A stretch of DNA of 54,225 nt. Source: an uncultured Lentisphaeraceae bacterium (GTDB lineage Bacteria; Verrucomicrobiota; Kiritimatiellia; RFP12; DVOR01). A model generated the notes under the pieces. The model worked only from the letters and a program-made list of their open reading frames with translations. It was not told where the DNA came from and ran no database searches. How positions within the stretch are numbered: position 1 is the stretch's first letter; every line of letters starts with the position of its first letter. The translations under genes were made by a program, and so were the position numbers. Shown piece after piece: positions 17,652 through 26,762 of this stretch. The stretch is from NCBI GenBank assembly GCA_949282555.1, contig CASDPK010000014.1:1-54225 (forward strand), given 5' to 3'.

Positions 17652-20600
17652 ATGACACAGGAACCGGCGGCGGGAGCCCGATTGCTTAGATGGGTTGGCG
17701 ACATTCTCGAAGTGAAAGTCGCGCGTAGCGAAAAGCGCAGAACCGCTGGGCGGATGGTTTTTCGCACCAATCTTGGCTCTGCGGCCATCCGACAAGCCGA
17801 AGTTTTGGCGCATGTGGACGAGTCCCGGCTGATCAGCGGGGACGATTGGCACGACATCCCGATGGAGCCTTGCGGACGGCGGCAGTGGCGCGTGCGCATC
17901 CCGTTGCTGGAGGTGGGCGTGTTCGAGGGGAAGGCCTGCTTCCTTCCCGACGGGGACCCCATCCCGGAATGGCCGGAGGGGCCGAACACCGTCATCAAGG
18001 TGGCTCCAGCACGGACGGCGGCCGGCAACATGATCTATGCCGCCTTCACCCGGCAGTTCGGGCGAAACATGGCCGCCTCTGAGGCGCCGCGGACGCATGC
18101 GCGGGAGGAAGCGTTGCTTGACCGCGCGGGCTATACCGTCATTCCTCCCAGCGGCACGTTCCGTTCCCTCATCCGCCATCTCGACCACATTTGCGGCGGA
18201 CTCGGCTTCCGCAATCTTCTCCTTTTGCCGATTCATCCCACACCGACCACCTTTGCGCGCATGGGGCGTTATGGGTCGCCCTTCGCGGGGCTGGACTTCC
18301 TCTCCGTGGACCCGGCGCTCGCGGAGTTCGACACCAAGGCCACACCCCTCGACCAATTCCACGAACTCGTGGGCGCCGTCCATGCCCGCGGGGCCTCGCT
18401 CTTCATGGATCTTCCGGCGAACCACACCGGCTGGGCCGCAACGTTCCAAATCCATCATCCGGAGTGGTACAAGCGCAACGCCGACGGTTCCTTCCACTCG
18501 CCGGGCGCGTGGGGCGTGACGTGGGAAGACCTCGTGGAGCTGGACTATGCGCGGCCGGAGCCGCGGCGTGCCATCGCGGACGTCTTCCTCTATTGGTGCC
18601 GCCAGGGCGTGGATGGGTTCCGCTGCGACGCGGGCTACATGATCCCCAAGGCGGCGTGGGACGTGATTGTGGCGCTGGTGCGCAGAGAGTATCCCGACAC
18701 CGTCTTTCTGCTGGAAGGTCTTGGCGGCCCCATGGAAACCACCGCCGCGCTCATCGGCGCCTCGGGTCTCGATTGGGCTTACTCCGAACTCTTCCAAACC
18801 TACGATCGCCGAGCGTTTGAGGCGATGTTGCCCGGGATGCTGGCCCTCTCCGAGAGCCGCGGCCCGCTGGTGCACTTCGCCGAGACGCACGACAACAACC
18901 GCCTCGCCGCCACCTCCCACGCCTACGCCCGGATGCGCATCGCCCTTTCGGCGCTTCTCTCCCAGCAAGGCGCCTTCGGCATCACCGCCGGCGTGGAATG
19001 GTTCGCCCGCGAAAAGATTGACGTCCACGGCTGCGGCGGTCTGAACTGGGGTGCCGAGGACAACGCCTGTGCGCTCATCCGCCGCCTCAACGCGCTTCTG
19101 CGCTGCCATCCGCTTTTCGGCCCCGGCACTTCGCTGGCACAGATCCAGCACGGCGGGGGCAATGTGCTGGCCGTCGTGCGTCGGCGCCCCGACCACGCGC
19201 CCCTCCTCGTCCTCGCCAACCTCGACTGGGGACACCCACAGACCGTCGCGTTCCAGGGAGACGCCTTCCCCGGGGAGCAAGCCTACGATCTCCTCTCCGG
19301 CGAAACGGTTCCCCTTTCCCCCGAGGGGATGCCCCTTGGCCCGGGGCAAGTCCGCTGCCTCTCCACCCGCGCCGAGGATTTGAGCCTGATCGAGGCCACC
19401 TACTGCCAACGCGGCCAAGCCCCCGTGGCCGAAATGTCGTTGCGCCAGCGCCGCGTGATGGCCTTGCGCACGCTCCTGTGGCTCGGCGAAAGCCCGGATT
19501 TGGATGGGGACCTTCAGGCGTTGGCCAACCGCTTCATCCAAGATCCTGTGGCCTTCACCGCCGATCCCGCCTCCGGGATGCCCCGTGCCATACGGATGCG
19601 TTTGCCTGCCGACCTGCGCCGCGAGATCTGCGTGCCGCCGGGCTTCCTCCTGTGCGTCACCGGGCCCTACCCCTTCCGTGCCGTCCTTTCCGATGCCACG
19701 GGTGCGGCCCTCTCCGTGGGCGCGGCCATCGCGCTGGGCGATGGAGGCTACGGGCTCATGCTCTTGCCCCGCCGCCGCACCGACCCGGTCGCCACCCCCC
19801 GCCGCCACACCGAACGGCTTTCCCTTTCCGTTGAGCTTTACGCCCCCGAAGGCGTCCTCCGACGCTCCGCCACCGTCCATGCGTTGGGCAATGGCGAGAC
19901 CGCCGGAAGGGTTCGCCGCCGTTTCTCCGGATTGGAGGTCCGCGATTTGGGCAACGCCCGGGCGCTCCTGACCAACGGCGCCGGGGCCATGGCTCAGATG
20001 CGCCTCAAGTGGGGAGACATCCGCTCGCAGTATGATTGCCTTTTGGCGCTGAACCGCCACCCCGCCGTGCCCACCGATCGTCAGGTCTTTCTGACCCGTT
20101 GCCGCGCATGGATTCTCTGCAACGGCTTCAGCACGCCGCTTGCCGGCCCCTGCTTGGAGCATGTCACCGTGGCGCCCGACGGCTCCGCCGCGATGTGGCG
20201 CTTCGCCGCCCCCTGCGGGATGGGCCGCCGCGTGCCCATCGTTTTGCGTGTGGCGTTGGAGCCCGGCGGCAATCGTGTGGTGCTTCGCTTCCGCCGCGAG
20301 AAGGCCAGCGGCCCGTGGCACGACCCGGCGGTCTCCGTTGGACTGGTGCTCCGGCCCGACATCGAATGGCGCAATTTCCATTCCAAGACAAAGGCCTACG
20401 CCGGCCCGGAACGCGATTTCCCCGCCGCCGTCACCCACCGGCCCGATGGTTTTGACTTCGCCCCCGAGCCCAACGTCCGCCTCGCCGTGACGCTCCCCGG
20501 GGCCGATTGGCGCCAAGAGGCGGAGTGGACCTACAACGTGCCCCACCCCGAAGAAGCCGCCCGTGGACAAGAAGGCGCCGGGGATCTTTGGAGCCCCGGA

Positions 20601-21917
20601 TGGTTCCACATTGAGCTCGAACGCGGACAGGAAGCCGTGCTCACCGCCGGGGAGGCCGCCCCCAAGGCCCCGCGCATCCCCGCATTTTCCAAGGCGCTTC
20701 CCTCGGCCTCCCTCCCATTGCGCGAAGCCATGTGCCAGGCCATGCGCAACTACATCGTCCGCCGCGACGCCCACAAGACGGTCATTGCGGGCTATCCATG
20801 GTTCCTCGATTGGGGACGCGACACCCTCATCTTCCTGCGCGGCGTCGCCGCCGCAGGCGATTGGGAGACCGTCTTCGACACCCTCACCGAATTCGGACGC
20901 TTCGAGAAAGAGGGCACGCTCCCGAACATGATCCGCGGAGAGGATGACGCCAACCGCGAAACGGTGGATGCGCCCCTGTGGTTCGCCGTCGTCTGCGATG
21001 ACGCCATCGCCGCACTGGGCGCCGACCGTGTGCTGAACCACCCATGCGGGAACCGCACCCTCCGCGACGTCTTGGTGAGCATCGCCGAGCACTACCTCAA
21101 GGGAACCGTCAACGGCATCCGCGTGGACGCCGCCACCGGCCTTGTGTGGGCCCCGGCGCATTACACGTGGATGGACACCAACTATCCCGCCGGCACCCCG
21201 CGCCAAGGCTATGCCGTGGAAGTGCAGGCCCTCTGGGTGCGCCTGTTGGACTTGCTCGGCCGCGAGGTGTCGCCCAAGTGGGGGCGGCTCGCCTCCCGCG
21301 TGCGCCGAGCCTTCCGAGAACTCTTCCCGCTTTCGGAGGGCGGCCTCTCCGACTGCCTCCACGCCGGGCCGGGCATCAGTGCCCGCCGGGCCGATCCGGA
21401 CGATGCCATCCGCCCCAATCAACTCTATGCCGTCACCCTCGGCCTGCTCCGAGACGACAAGGCCCTCGCCGCCTCCGTTTTGAGCGCGACGGAATGCCTC
21501 CTGCTTCCCGGGGCCATCCGCACGCTGGCCGACCGCCCCGTGCGCCGCGCATTGCCCATCGTCCGAGACGGAAAGCTCCTCAACGATCCCGCCAAGCCCT
21601 ATTGGGGCCGCTATGAGGGCGACGAAGACACGCGGCGGAAGCCGGCCTACCACAACGGCACCGGCTGGACGCTCCCCTTCCCGCTTTATGCCGAAGCGCT
21701 CCTGCTGGTCTATGGCGAGGCCGCCCGAGCCCCCGCCCGGGCTTGGCTGGCCTCTTCCGAACTGTTGATCAACCGCGACACGGTGACGCAGCTCCCGGAG
21801 TGCGTCCAAGGCGATGCGCCCCATGAGCCCTGCGGCACCGGCGCACAAGCGTGGGGAATCTCCGAACTGCTCCGTGTCCTCACGTTGGCGGAGTCTGCCC
21901 CAGAGGCGGGCGACTGA
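17652..21917 (+). CDS. Bifunctional glycogen debranching enzyme (GH13 + GH133)
   Basis: 1421 residues from the ATG at 17652 (AAGGAG 6 nt upstream). The N-terminal half holds a GH13 alpha-amylase-type barrel with all four conserved regions: LFMDLPANHTG (about 250-260), GVDGFRCDAGY (about 319-329), FLLEGLGGP (about 352-360) and HFAETHDNNR (about 407-416). These provide the nucleophile Asp, the acid Glu and the third Asp. The C-terminal 400 residues form an (alpha/alpha)6 amylo-alpha-1,6-glucosidase domain (GDE_C/GH133): AGYPWFLDWGRDT (about 1046-1058), NMIRGEDDANRETVDAPLWF and the closing GAQAWGISELLRV. The order transferase then glucosidase matches the eukaryotic AGL plan, so the protein should both move maltosyl units and cleave the alpha-1,6 branch stub of glycogen. 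It has no signal peptide and is cytoplasmic. A strong terminator follows. Confidence 0.88.
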   Translation: MTQEPAAGARLLRWVGDILEVKVARSEKRRTAGRMVFRTNLGSAAIRQAEVLAHVDESRLISGDDWHDIPMEPCGRRQWRVRIPLLEVGVFEGKACFLPDGDPIPEWPEGPNTVIKVAPARTAAGNMIYAAFTRQFGRNMAASEAPRTHAREEALLDRAGYTVIPPSGTFRSLIRHLDHICGGLGFRNLLLLPIHPTPTTFARMGRYGSPFAGLDFLSVDPALAEFDTKATPLDQFHELVGAVHARGASLFMDLPANHTGWAATFQIHHPEWYKRNADGSFHSPGAWGVTWEDLVELDYARPEPRRAIADVFLYWCRQGVDGFRCDAGYMIPKAAWDVIVALVRREYPDTVFLLEGLGGPMETTAALIGASGLDWAYSELFQTYDRRAFEAMLPGMLALSESRGPLVHFAETHDNNRLAATSHAYARMRIALSALLSQQGAFGITAGVEWFAREKIDVHGCGGLNWGAEDNACALIRRLNALLRCHPLFGPGTSLAQIQHGGGNVLAVVRRRPDHAPLLVLANLDWGHPQTVAFQGDAFPGEQAYDLLSGETVPLSPEGMPLGPGQVRCLSTRAEDLSLIEATYCQRGQAPVAEMSLRQRRVMALRTLLWLGESPDLDGDLQALANRFIQDPVAFTADPASGMPRAIRMRLPADLRREICVPPGFLLCVTGPYPFRAVLSDATGAALSVGAAIALGDGGYGLMLLPRRRTDPVATPRRHTERLSLSVELYAPEGVLRRSATVHALGNGETAGRVRRRFSGLEVRDLGNARALLTNGAGAMAQMRLKWGDIRSQYDCLLALNRHPAVPTDRQVFLTRCRAWILCNGFSTPLAGPCLEHVTVAPDGSAAMWRFAAPCGMGRRVPIVLRVALEPGGNRVVLRFRREKASGPWHDPAVSVGLVLRPDIEWRNFHSKTKAYAGPERDFPAAVTHRPDGFDFAPEPNVRLAVTLPGADWRQEAEWTYNVPHPEEAARGQEGAGDLWSPGWFHIELERGQEAVLTAGEAAPKAPRIPAFSKALPSASLPLREAMCQAMRNYIVRRDAHKTVIAGYPWFLDWGRDTLIFLRGVAAAGDWETVFDTLTEFGRFEKEGTLPNMIRGEDDANRETVDAPLWFAVVCDDAIAALGADRVLNHPCGNRTLRDVLVSIAEHYLKGTVNGIRVDAATGLVWAPAHYTWMDTNYPAGTPRQGYAVEVQALWVRLLDLLGREVSPKWGRLASRVRRAFRELFPLSEGGLSDCLHAGPGISARRADPDDAIRPNQLYAVTLGLLRDDKALAASVLSATECLLLPGAIRTLADRPVRRALPIVRDGKLLNDPAKPYWGRYEGDEDTRRKPAYHNGTGWTLPFPLYAEALLLVYGEAARAPARAWLASSELLINRDTVTQLPECVQGDAPHEPCGTGAQAWGISELLRVLTLAESAPEAGD

Positions 21918-21943
21918 CCCTGCGCCGCATCTCCATCTTCCGG

Positions 21944-21975
21944 GGGCGGCGCACATTCCTGCGCCGCCCTTTTCC
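21944..21975 (+). terminator. Terminator of debranching enzyme gene
   Basis: A perfect 10-bp stem, GGGCGGCGCA/TGCGCCGCCC, with a 6-nt loop is followed by TTTTCCC. Confidence 0.85.
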
Positions 21976-22004
21976 CAATGTCGCACCCAAAGAAAGTCAT
22001 CCCC

Positions 22005-23369
22005 ATGAGATCCCTGCCGTTCTTCCTCGTGGCCTGTGCCCTTGCCGCGCCTTTCCACGCCGCGGAGGCCGATCCGCCCAAGACGGAGACCTTCCGGTGG
22101 GGCGCCGATTTCCGCGCACGCTACGAATATTACAACCGCAATGCGGGCTACGATCAAGACCGTGGCTTTGAAGATGGCCACGAGGGCTACTTCCGTTTCC
22201 GCACCCGTGTTTGGGGCGAGGCCACGGCGGGCCGCCTCACCGGTTACCTGCGCCTCGGCAACGAGTTCCGCCACTACTTCACCCCGGAGGGCGGCAAAGG
22301 CAAAAAGCGCTTCCCCGACGAACTCTTTGTGGACAACCTGTGGCTCCGCGTCGAAGGGTTGTGGGACTTCATGGACGTGAAGGTGGGCCGTCAGGACATC
22401 GACGATTTGGGCGCCCGCCGCATCTTCGGGGACGGCACGCCGGTGGATGGTTCGCGCTCCAACTTCTTTGATGCCGCCCGCGTGACCCTGAACTTCGACA
22501 ACAAGCGCACGTTGGACCTTCTCGCCCTCAGTCTCTCGCGGCACGACTGGCTCCCCACCCCCGGCAGCACCCATGGTGGGTGAGGCCCCGACTCCAAGGG
22601 TTGTGAATACGATTATTCCGTGGGCGCCCAGCGCGAATTCGGCCTGGCCGCCTACTGGCAAGACCGCAGCAACGAAGCCTTGGGCTGGGATGCCTACTAT
22701 GTGTGGAAGGCCGAACACGGCGCCTATTCCGACTTCTTGGCCCGTGAGGATGGCGACCCGCGCTCATTCCACACCCACACCTTCGGGTTCCGCCTCCTTC
22801 CCCGCTTCACCGACCGCTTGAGCGGCGAATTGGAAGCCGCCCTCCAGCTGGGCGATGACAACCTTCTCGCCGGCATGGGCTATGCGGGCCTGACCTACGC
22901 TTTCTCCGATGCGCCTTGGAAACCCGAAGTCACCGCCGCCGTCTACACCCTCACCGGCGATTCCGACGGCACCCGCGGAGGCCACGCCTGGCACTCCGTC
23001 TTCAACCGTGAATCCACCTTCGGCGATGTCCCGGCCTCGATGTATCCCGGGCTCGACCACAACAACCTCGTCTATCCCCACCTGCGCATCGCGGCCACGC
23101 CGGGGGCGGGCCACTCCCTGGCCTTGCAGTGCGGCCCCATGTTCGCCCCGGTGCGGGAGCGCGACGCTTACGGCCATTCCGGCGCATTGCGCGGCATCTA
23201 CGCCCAACTCCTGTGGATCGTCAATCTCGGCGAAGCGGTGGACGATCGCTTGGAAGGGTTCGACTTCGTCTTCTTGGGTGAGGCCCTGCGCAAAGGCAAT
23301 TACTTCACCGAGGCGTGCGAGAACAACCTCGGCGTTTACCTCTGCTGGGAGCTGATGTACACCTTCTAA
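22005..23369 (+). pseudogene. Outer-membrane porin-like (alginate-export type) protein with in-frame TGA
   Basis: The frame from the ATG at 22005 encodes a signal peptide (MRSLPFFLVACALAAPFHAAEA) and then alternating beta-strands such as GADFRARYEYYNR, VGRQDIDDLGARRIFGDGT and ARVTLNFDNKRTLDLLAL, typical of AlgE/alginate-export-domain barrels. A TGA occurs at codon 193 (22581-22583). The same frame continues without a shift: GPDSKGCEYDYSVGAQREFGLAAYWQDRS, further strands and a C-terminal aromatic (MYTF) typical of outer-membrane barrels. The full length would be 454 residues. A TGG/CGA/GGA-to-TGA substitution or base-call error is the simplest explanation. No SECIS-like hairpin is evident, and TGA is clearly a stop in neighbouring genes. 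An intact version would export or import oligosaccharides across the outer membrane. Confidence 0.8.
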
Positions 23370-23385
23370 GACCGCCCGCCCACGC

Positions 23386-24636
23386 TCAGCCGCGGAGGGT
23401 CTCCGCCGCGGCTCGGGCGTCGGCAAGGATCTCGGCCTCGTGAGGGATCGCCCGCCCACGCATCAACACACGCCCCGCGCAAAGCACGGTATCCACGCAA
23501 GAGGCGTCGGCCGCATAAAGGAAATTCGCGTCGGGATCGCCGCCGCCGGCAAAGAACGGTGTTTCCAAATCAACCAGAATCAAATCCGCCTCGGCCCCGC
23601 GGGCGATGCGCCCGGCCTCGGGGAAGCCCAAGGCCGCGGCGGCCTCTTCGGTGACGGCCCGGTCAAGATCGGCCAGTCGGAAGGCCTCCGGCGCCCCGGC
23701 GCCAAGCTTTGCGGAAAGGGCGGCGGCCTTGGCCTCGGCCAACATGGAGAGCCCGTTGTTTGAGGCGGCGCCATCGGTGCCGACGGTCACGCGAACCCCG
23801 GCCTTCGCGGCCTTCACCCAAGGGAAAACGCCGGAGGCCAACTTCTGGTTCGACTGCGGACAATGCGCCACCACGCAATCGCGCTCGGCAATGAGGCCAA
23901 GATCGGCCTCCGTCACATGGCAGCAATGGGCGAGAATCGTGCCCGGACGCAAAATGCCGCACGCATCCAAATAGGCAATGGGGCTCTCAAACCCAAAACG
24001 TTCCTTGGCGACCGCGGCCTCGGCGGCGGTTTCGGCCGCGTGCGTATGCAGGGGCAGCCCCAGCGTCTCGGCCTCACGCGCCACCCGGCGGAGCGTCTCG
24101 GGCGTGGTGGTGTAGAGCGCATGGGGGGCGAGGGCGAGGTTGATCGTCGGCGGGAGCGTTTCCCGCAATGCGAGGGTGGCGTCGTTCTCCACATGGTCGG
24201 AGACCTGATCCATCACGGTGAGGCCAATGCGGGCGCGGACCCCCATCTCCGCGGCCGCACGGATGGCCGCAGGCTGGTGGAAATACATATCGTTGAACGC
24301 CACGCACCCCGAGCGCAAACCCTCAAGGATGGCAAGGCGCGTCCCGGCATAGATCGCCTCCGGCGTCAGGCGGGCTTCACGCGGCCAAATCTCACGCGTA
24401 AGCCAATCCATGAGCGCGCAATCGTCACCGATGCCGCGCAGGAGGGTCATTGCCTGATGGGTGTGTGTGTTGTAGAAGGGCGGCCGCAACAAAAAGCGCG
24501 TGGCGTCGAGGCGTTCCCTCGCCTCGGCCTGCGCAAGCGCCCCGGCAGGCTCCACCGCCGCGAAGCGGGAGCCTTCCACCGCCACGTCCACACGCCGCCC
24601 CCTATGCAGGGCGTTCAGCAACAGCAAATCAAACAT
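23386..24636 (-). CDS. Amidohydrolase, MtaD/SsnA-like deaminase
   Basis: 416 residues. The ATG at 24636 is preceded by AAAGGAGG. The metal-dependent hydrolase motifs are intact: NTHTHQAMTLLRGIGDD (His58, His60), LHTHAAET, AHCCHVTEADL and VGTDGAASNNGLSMLAEAK with the catalytic Asp. This pattern fits 5'-methylthioadenosine/S-adenosylhomocysteine deaminase and related ATZ/TRZ enzymes, which turn an adenine into a hypoxanthine base. Related guanine or cytosine deaminases cannot be excluded. It is cytoplasmic. The gene lies 43 nt downstream of holA on the same strand and is the last gene of the dtxR-kdsD-holA run. It ends only 16 nt from the convergent porin gene. Confidence 0.82.
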   Translation of the reverse strand: MFDLLLLNALHRGRRVDVAVEGSRFAAVEPAGALAQAEARERLDATRFLLRPPFYNTHTHQAMTLLRGIGDDCALMDWLTREIWPREARLTPEAIYAGTRLAILEGLRSGCVAFNDMYFHQPAAIRAAAEMGVRARIGLTVMDQVSDHVENDATLALRETLPPTINLALAPHALYTTTPETLRRVAREAETLGLPLHTHAAETAAEAAVAKERFGFESPIAYLDACGILRPGTILAHCCHVTEADLGLIAERDCVVAHCPQSNQKLASGVFPWVKAAKAGVRVTVGTDGAASNNGLSMLAEAKAAALSAKLGAGAPEAFRLADLDRAVTEEAAAALGFPEAGRIARGAEADLILVDLETPFFAGGGDPDANFLYAADASCVDTVLCAGRVLMRGRAIPHEAEILADARAAAETLRG

Positions 24637-24679
24637 GGGGCCTCCTTTCCGATGAAACGAAACATCGCCGGCCCCTCTC

Positions 24680-25750
24680 TCAGGCCCGGCGCACGGCGCG
24701 CGAGACAATCCGCAGAAGCGTCGGCTCAATGATCGCCCAAGGGTCCTGCGACGTGGAGTCCACCAGCCGGAAGCGCATCTCAATGGCATAGTGCCGGGCG
24801 GCCCGCAACTCATTGAGCGTGTAACGCTTGGCCCCCTCCACCTGCTTGCTGAGCGCCCATCCCTGAAGCCGGGCGAGGCGGGCGGGCAGACGGTCGGCCG
24901 GAAGATCCCAACGCCCGCCGACAAGCCACCCTTGATCGAGCGCATCGCGCAGACAGCACAAATCGTTGAGCGTGTTGAGCACGGCGGCAACGGCGGGGAA
25001 GGCGGCATTGCGGTCGGCCCGCAACAGCGCAACGGCCTTGGCGACCTGCAAGGGCGCACGGGCCAAAAGCGCATTGGAAAGATCAAACGGTTCCGCACCC
25101 ACGGTGGCGCAGACCACCGCCTCAACGTCCCGCTCCGTGACCTCTCCGCCCGCCTCGCCCACATACGTGCGCAACTTCTCCAACTCGGAGACGATGGTGC
25201 GGGTGTCCGCTCCGACGCGCTGGGCGAATGCGGTTTTCACTTGCGGGGCCATGCGGAGACCGGAGGCCGGCAACAGCGCATCCAACCGCTCAAGCGCGGC
25301 CTTCTCCAACTGCCACGAGCGGAGCTCCGTGCCGCACTCCTCCACCTTGCCCTCCTTGGCCACCCACTTGTAGAAGCGGGAGGTCTTGAGGCATGTGTTC
25401 GCGGTGATGACGAGGTGGTGCCCCTCCGGAAGAGGGTCACGCTGGAGCCCTTCGAGGAAAGCCGCCACGGCCTCCTTCGCCGCCTGCGCCTCAACGGCGC
25501 GGCCCTTGGCCCCGGGGAGGAAGTTCGCGTCGCGCAGCCAAACGACCTTTCCCCCGCCAAAGAAACTCGCGGTGTAGAGCGCCTCCCCGGCGCGGTCGAG
25601 CAACGAAAGCACCTCGTCGCACGTGTCGCACGCGGCGTCGAACGTCTCCAAGCCAAAGTCACGATCGGCCTTCGGCACCCGTGCGTCGATGACGCGCTTG
25701 GCGCCCTCGCTCTTCAGATAATCATCTGTTCCGACAAACAGATAAACCAT
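24680..25750 (-). CDS. holA: DNA polymerase III delta subunit
   Basis: 356 residues, normal for HolA. The start MVYLFVGTDDYLKSEGAKRVIDARVP matches the N-terminal nucleotide-binding-like fold. Then come LYTASFFGGGKVVWLRDANFL (about 58-78), VITANTCLKTSRFYKWV and the middle AAA-lid region with RVGADTRTIVSELEKLRTYVG (about 173-193), a hallmark of delta. The C-terminal helical domain (residues 205-350) ends in MRFRLVDSTSQDPWAIIEPTLLRI. It opens the beta clamp within the clamp loader. It lies 28 nt after kdsD in the same orientation and is probably cotranscribed with it. Confidence 0.9.
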   Translation of the reverse strand: MVYLFVGTDDYLKSEGAKRVIDARVPKADRDFGLETFDAACDTCDEVLSLLDRAGEALYTASFFGGGKVVWLRDANFLPGAKGRAVEAQAAKEAVAAFLEGLQRDPLPEGHHLVITANTCLKTSRFYKWVAKEGKVEECGTELRSWQLEKAALERLDALLPASGLRMAPQVKTAFAQRVGADTRTIVSELEKLRTYVGEAGGEVTERDVEAVVCATVGAEPFDLSNALLARAPLQVAKAVALLRADRNAAFPAVAAVLNTLNDLCCLRDALDQGWLVGGRWDLPADRLPARLARLQGWALSKQVEGAKRYTLNELRAARHYAIEMRFRLVDSTSQDPWAIIEPTLLRIVSRAVRRA

Positions 25751-25778
25751 AGGACACGGGCGATGGCTGTGCGGGGCC

Positions 25779-26762
25779 TCAGAGGATCTTCATGCGCGGG
25801 AGATCCTGGATGTCCACCGTGCCCACGAGGCGACCTTCGCCATCCACCACCGGGAGGTCATCCACCTTGTGGTTCTCAAAGACGTTGAGCACTTCCACGG
25901 CCAACGCCCCGAGCGGAATGCTCACCGGCTTGCGGATCATCACCTCGGCGATGGGCCGCCCCATCACGTCGCCCGAAGCGTCGGAGAGCAGACGGCGGAG
26001 ATCGCCATCGGTGAAGATGCCCAAGAGCTTTCCATCGGGCGCCGTGACGCAGGCGCACCCGGCCTTGGCGGAGGTCATCGCCACCACGGCGTCGCGGACG
26101 GTCGCATCCTCGGCAAGCGCAGCCAGGCGGTCGCCGGTGCGCATGATGTCGCTCACGCGGAAGAGCAACGCCCGGCCAATGGCGCCGGCGGGGTGCAACA
26201 ACGCGAAGTTCTCCTTGCGGAAGCCGCGCGCGGCCAGCAGCACCATCGCCAACGCGTCGCCCAATGCGAGGGTGGCGGTGGTGGAGGTGGTGGGGGCCAT
26301 GTTGAAGGGGCAAGCCTCACGGCCGCAATCGATGAGATACACCCAATCGCTGTTCCGGGCGAGGGAGGAATCGGCCTTTCCGGTCATGCCGATGACCTTC
26401 ACGCCGATGCGGCGCAAAGAGGGGATCAGGCGGATGACCTCGTCGGATTCGCCGGAGTAGCTGATGGCCAGCACGATATCGCGCGGCGTCACCATGCCCA
26501 AATCGCCGTGCATGGCCTGCACGGGGTTCAACAGCATGGCGGTGGAACCGGTGCTGGCCATGGTGGCGGCGATCTTCTCGCCCACATGGATGTTCTTCCC
26601 GATTCCGGTGACCACGATTTTCCCGCCGGCCTGCAACGCGGCGAGCATCGCCTCAACGATTTGGCAGAACGTTCCGTCAATGGCGGCGTCGGCCCGGCGC
26701 AAGCCGTCGATCTCGGCGGCAATCACCTCATGGGCACGGGCAAGCATCTCTTCATGCGTCAT
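25779..26762 (-). CDS. kdsD: Arabinose-5-phosphate isomerase (KdsD/KpsF/GutQ)
   Basis: 327 residues from the ATG at 26762, which overlaps the dtxR 3' end by 11 nt. The SIS domain occupies about 35-170 (IVVTGIGKNIHVGEKIAATMASTGS, LNPVQAMHGDLGMV, AISYSGESDEVI, TTSTTATLALGDALAMVLL). Two CBS motifs follow (about 205-265 and 275-327), the second ending HKVDDLPVVDGEGRLVGTVDI. The enzyme interconverts ribulose-5-P and arabinose-5-P, the first step towards Kdo for lipopolysaccharide, so the cell has a Gram-negative outer membrane. Cotranscription with a metal-responsive regulator is unusual. Confidence 0.93.
   Translation of the reverse strand: MTHEEMLARAHEVIAAEIDGLRRADAAIDGTFCQIVEAMLAALQAGGKIVVTGIGKNIHVGEKIAATMASTGSTAMLLNPVQAMHGDLGMVTPRDIVLAISYSGESDEVIRLIPSLRRIGVKVIGMTGKADSSLARNSDWVYLIDCGREACPFNMAPTTSTTATLALGDALAMVLLAARGFRKENFALLHPAGAIGRALLFRVSDIMRTGDRLAALAEDATVRDAVVAMTSAKAGCACVTAPDGKLLGIFTDGDLRRLLSDASGDVMGRPIAEVMIRKPVSIPLGALAVEVLNVFENHKVDDLPVVDGEGRLVGTVDIQDLPRMKIL

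Noticed and set aside
22581..22583. TGA read as selenocysteine or reassigned codon
   Set aside because: No SECIS-like hairpin directly downstream, Sec in a porin is unlikely, and TGA ends other genes here (for example at 2220-2222).
17622..22718. Minus-strand open frame of about 1700 codons across the debranching enzyme
   Set aside because: It is the antisense mirror of a clear GH13/GH133 gene in GC-rich DNA. Its translation is Gly/Ala/Val-rich with no known motifs.
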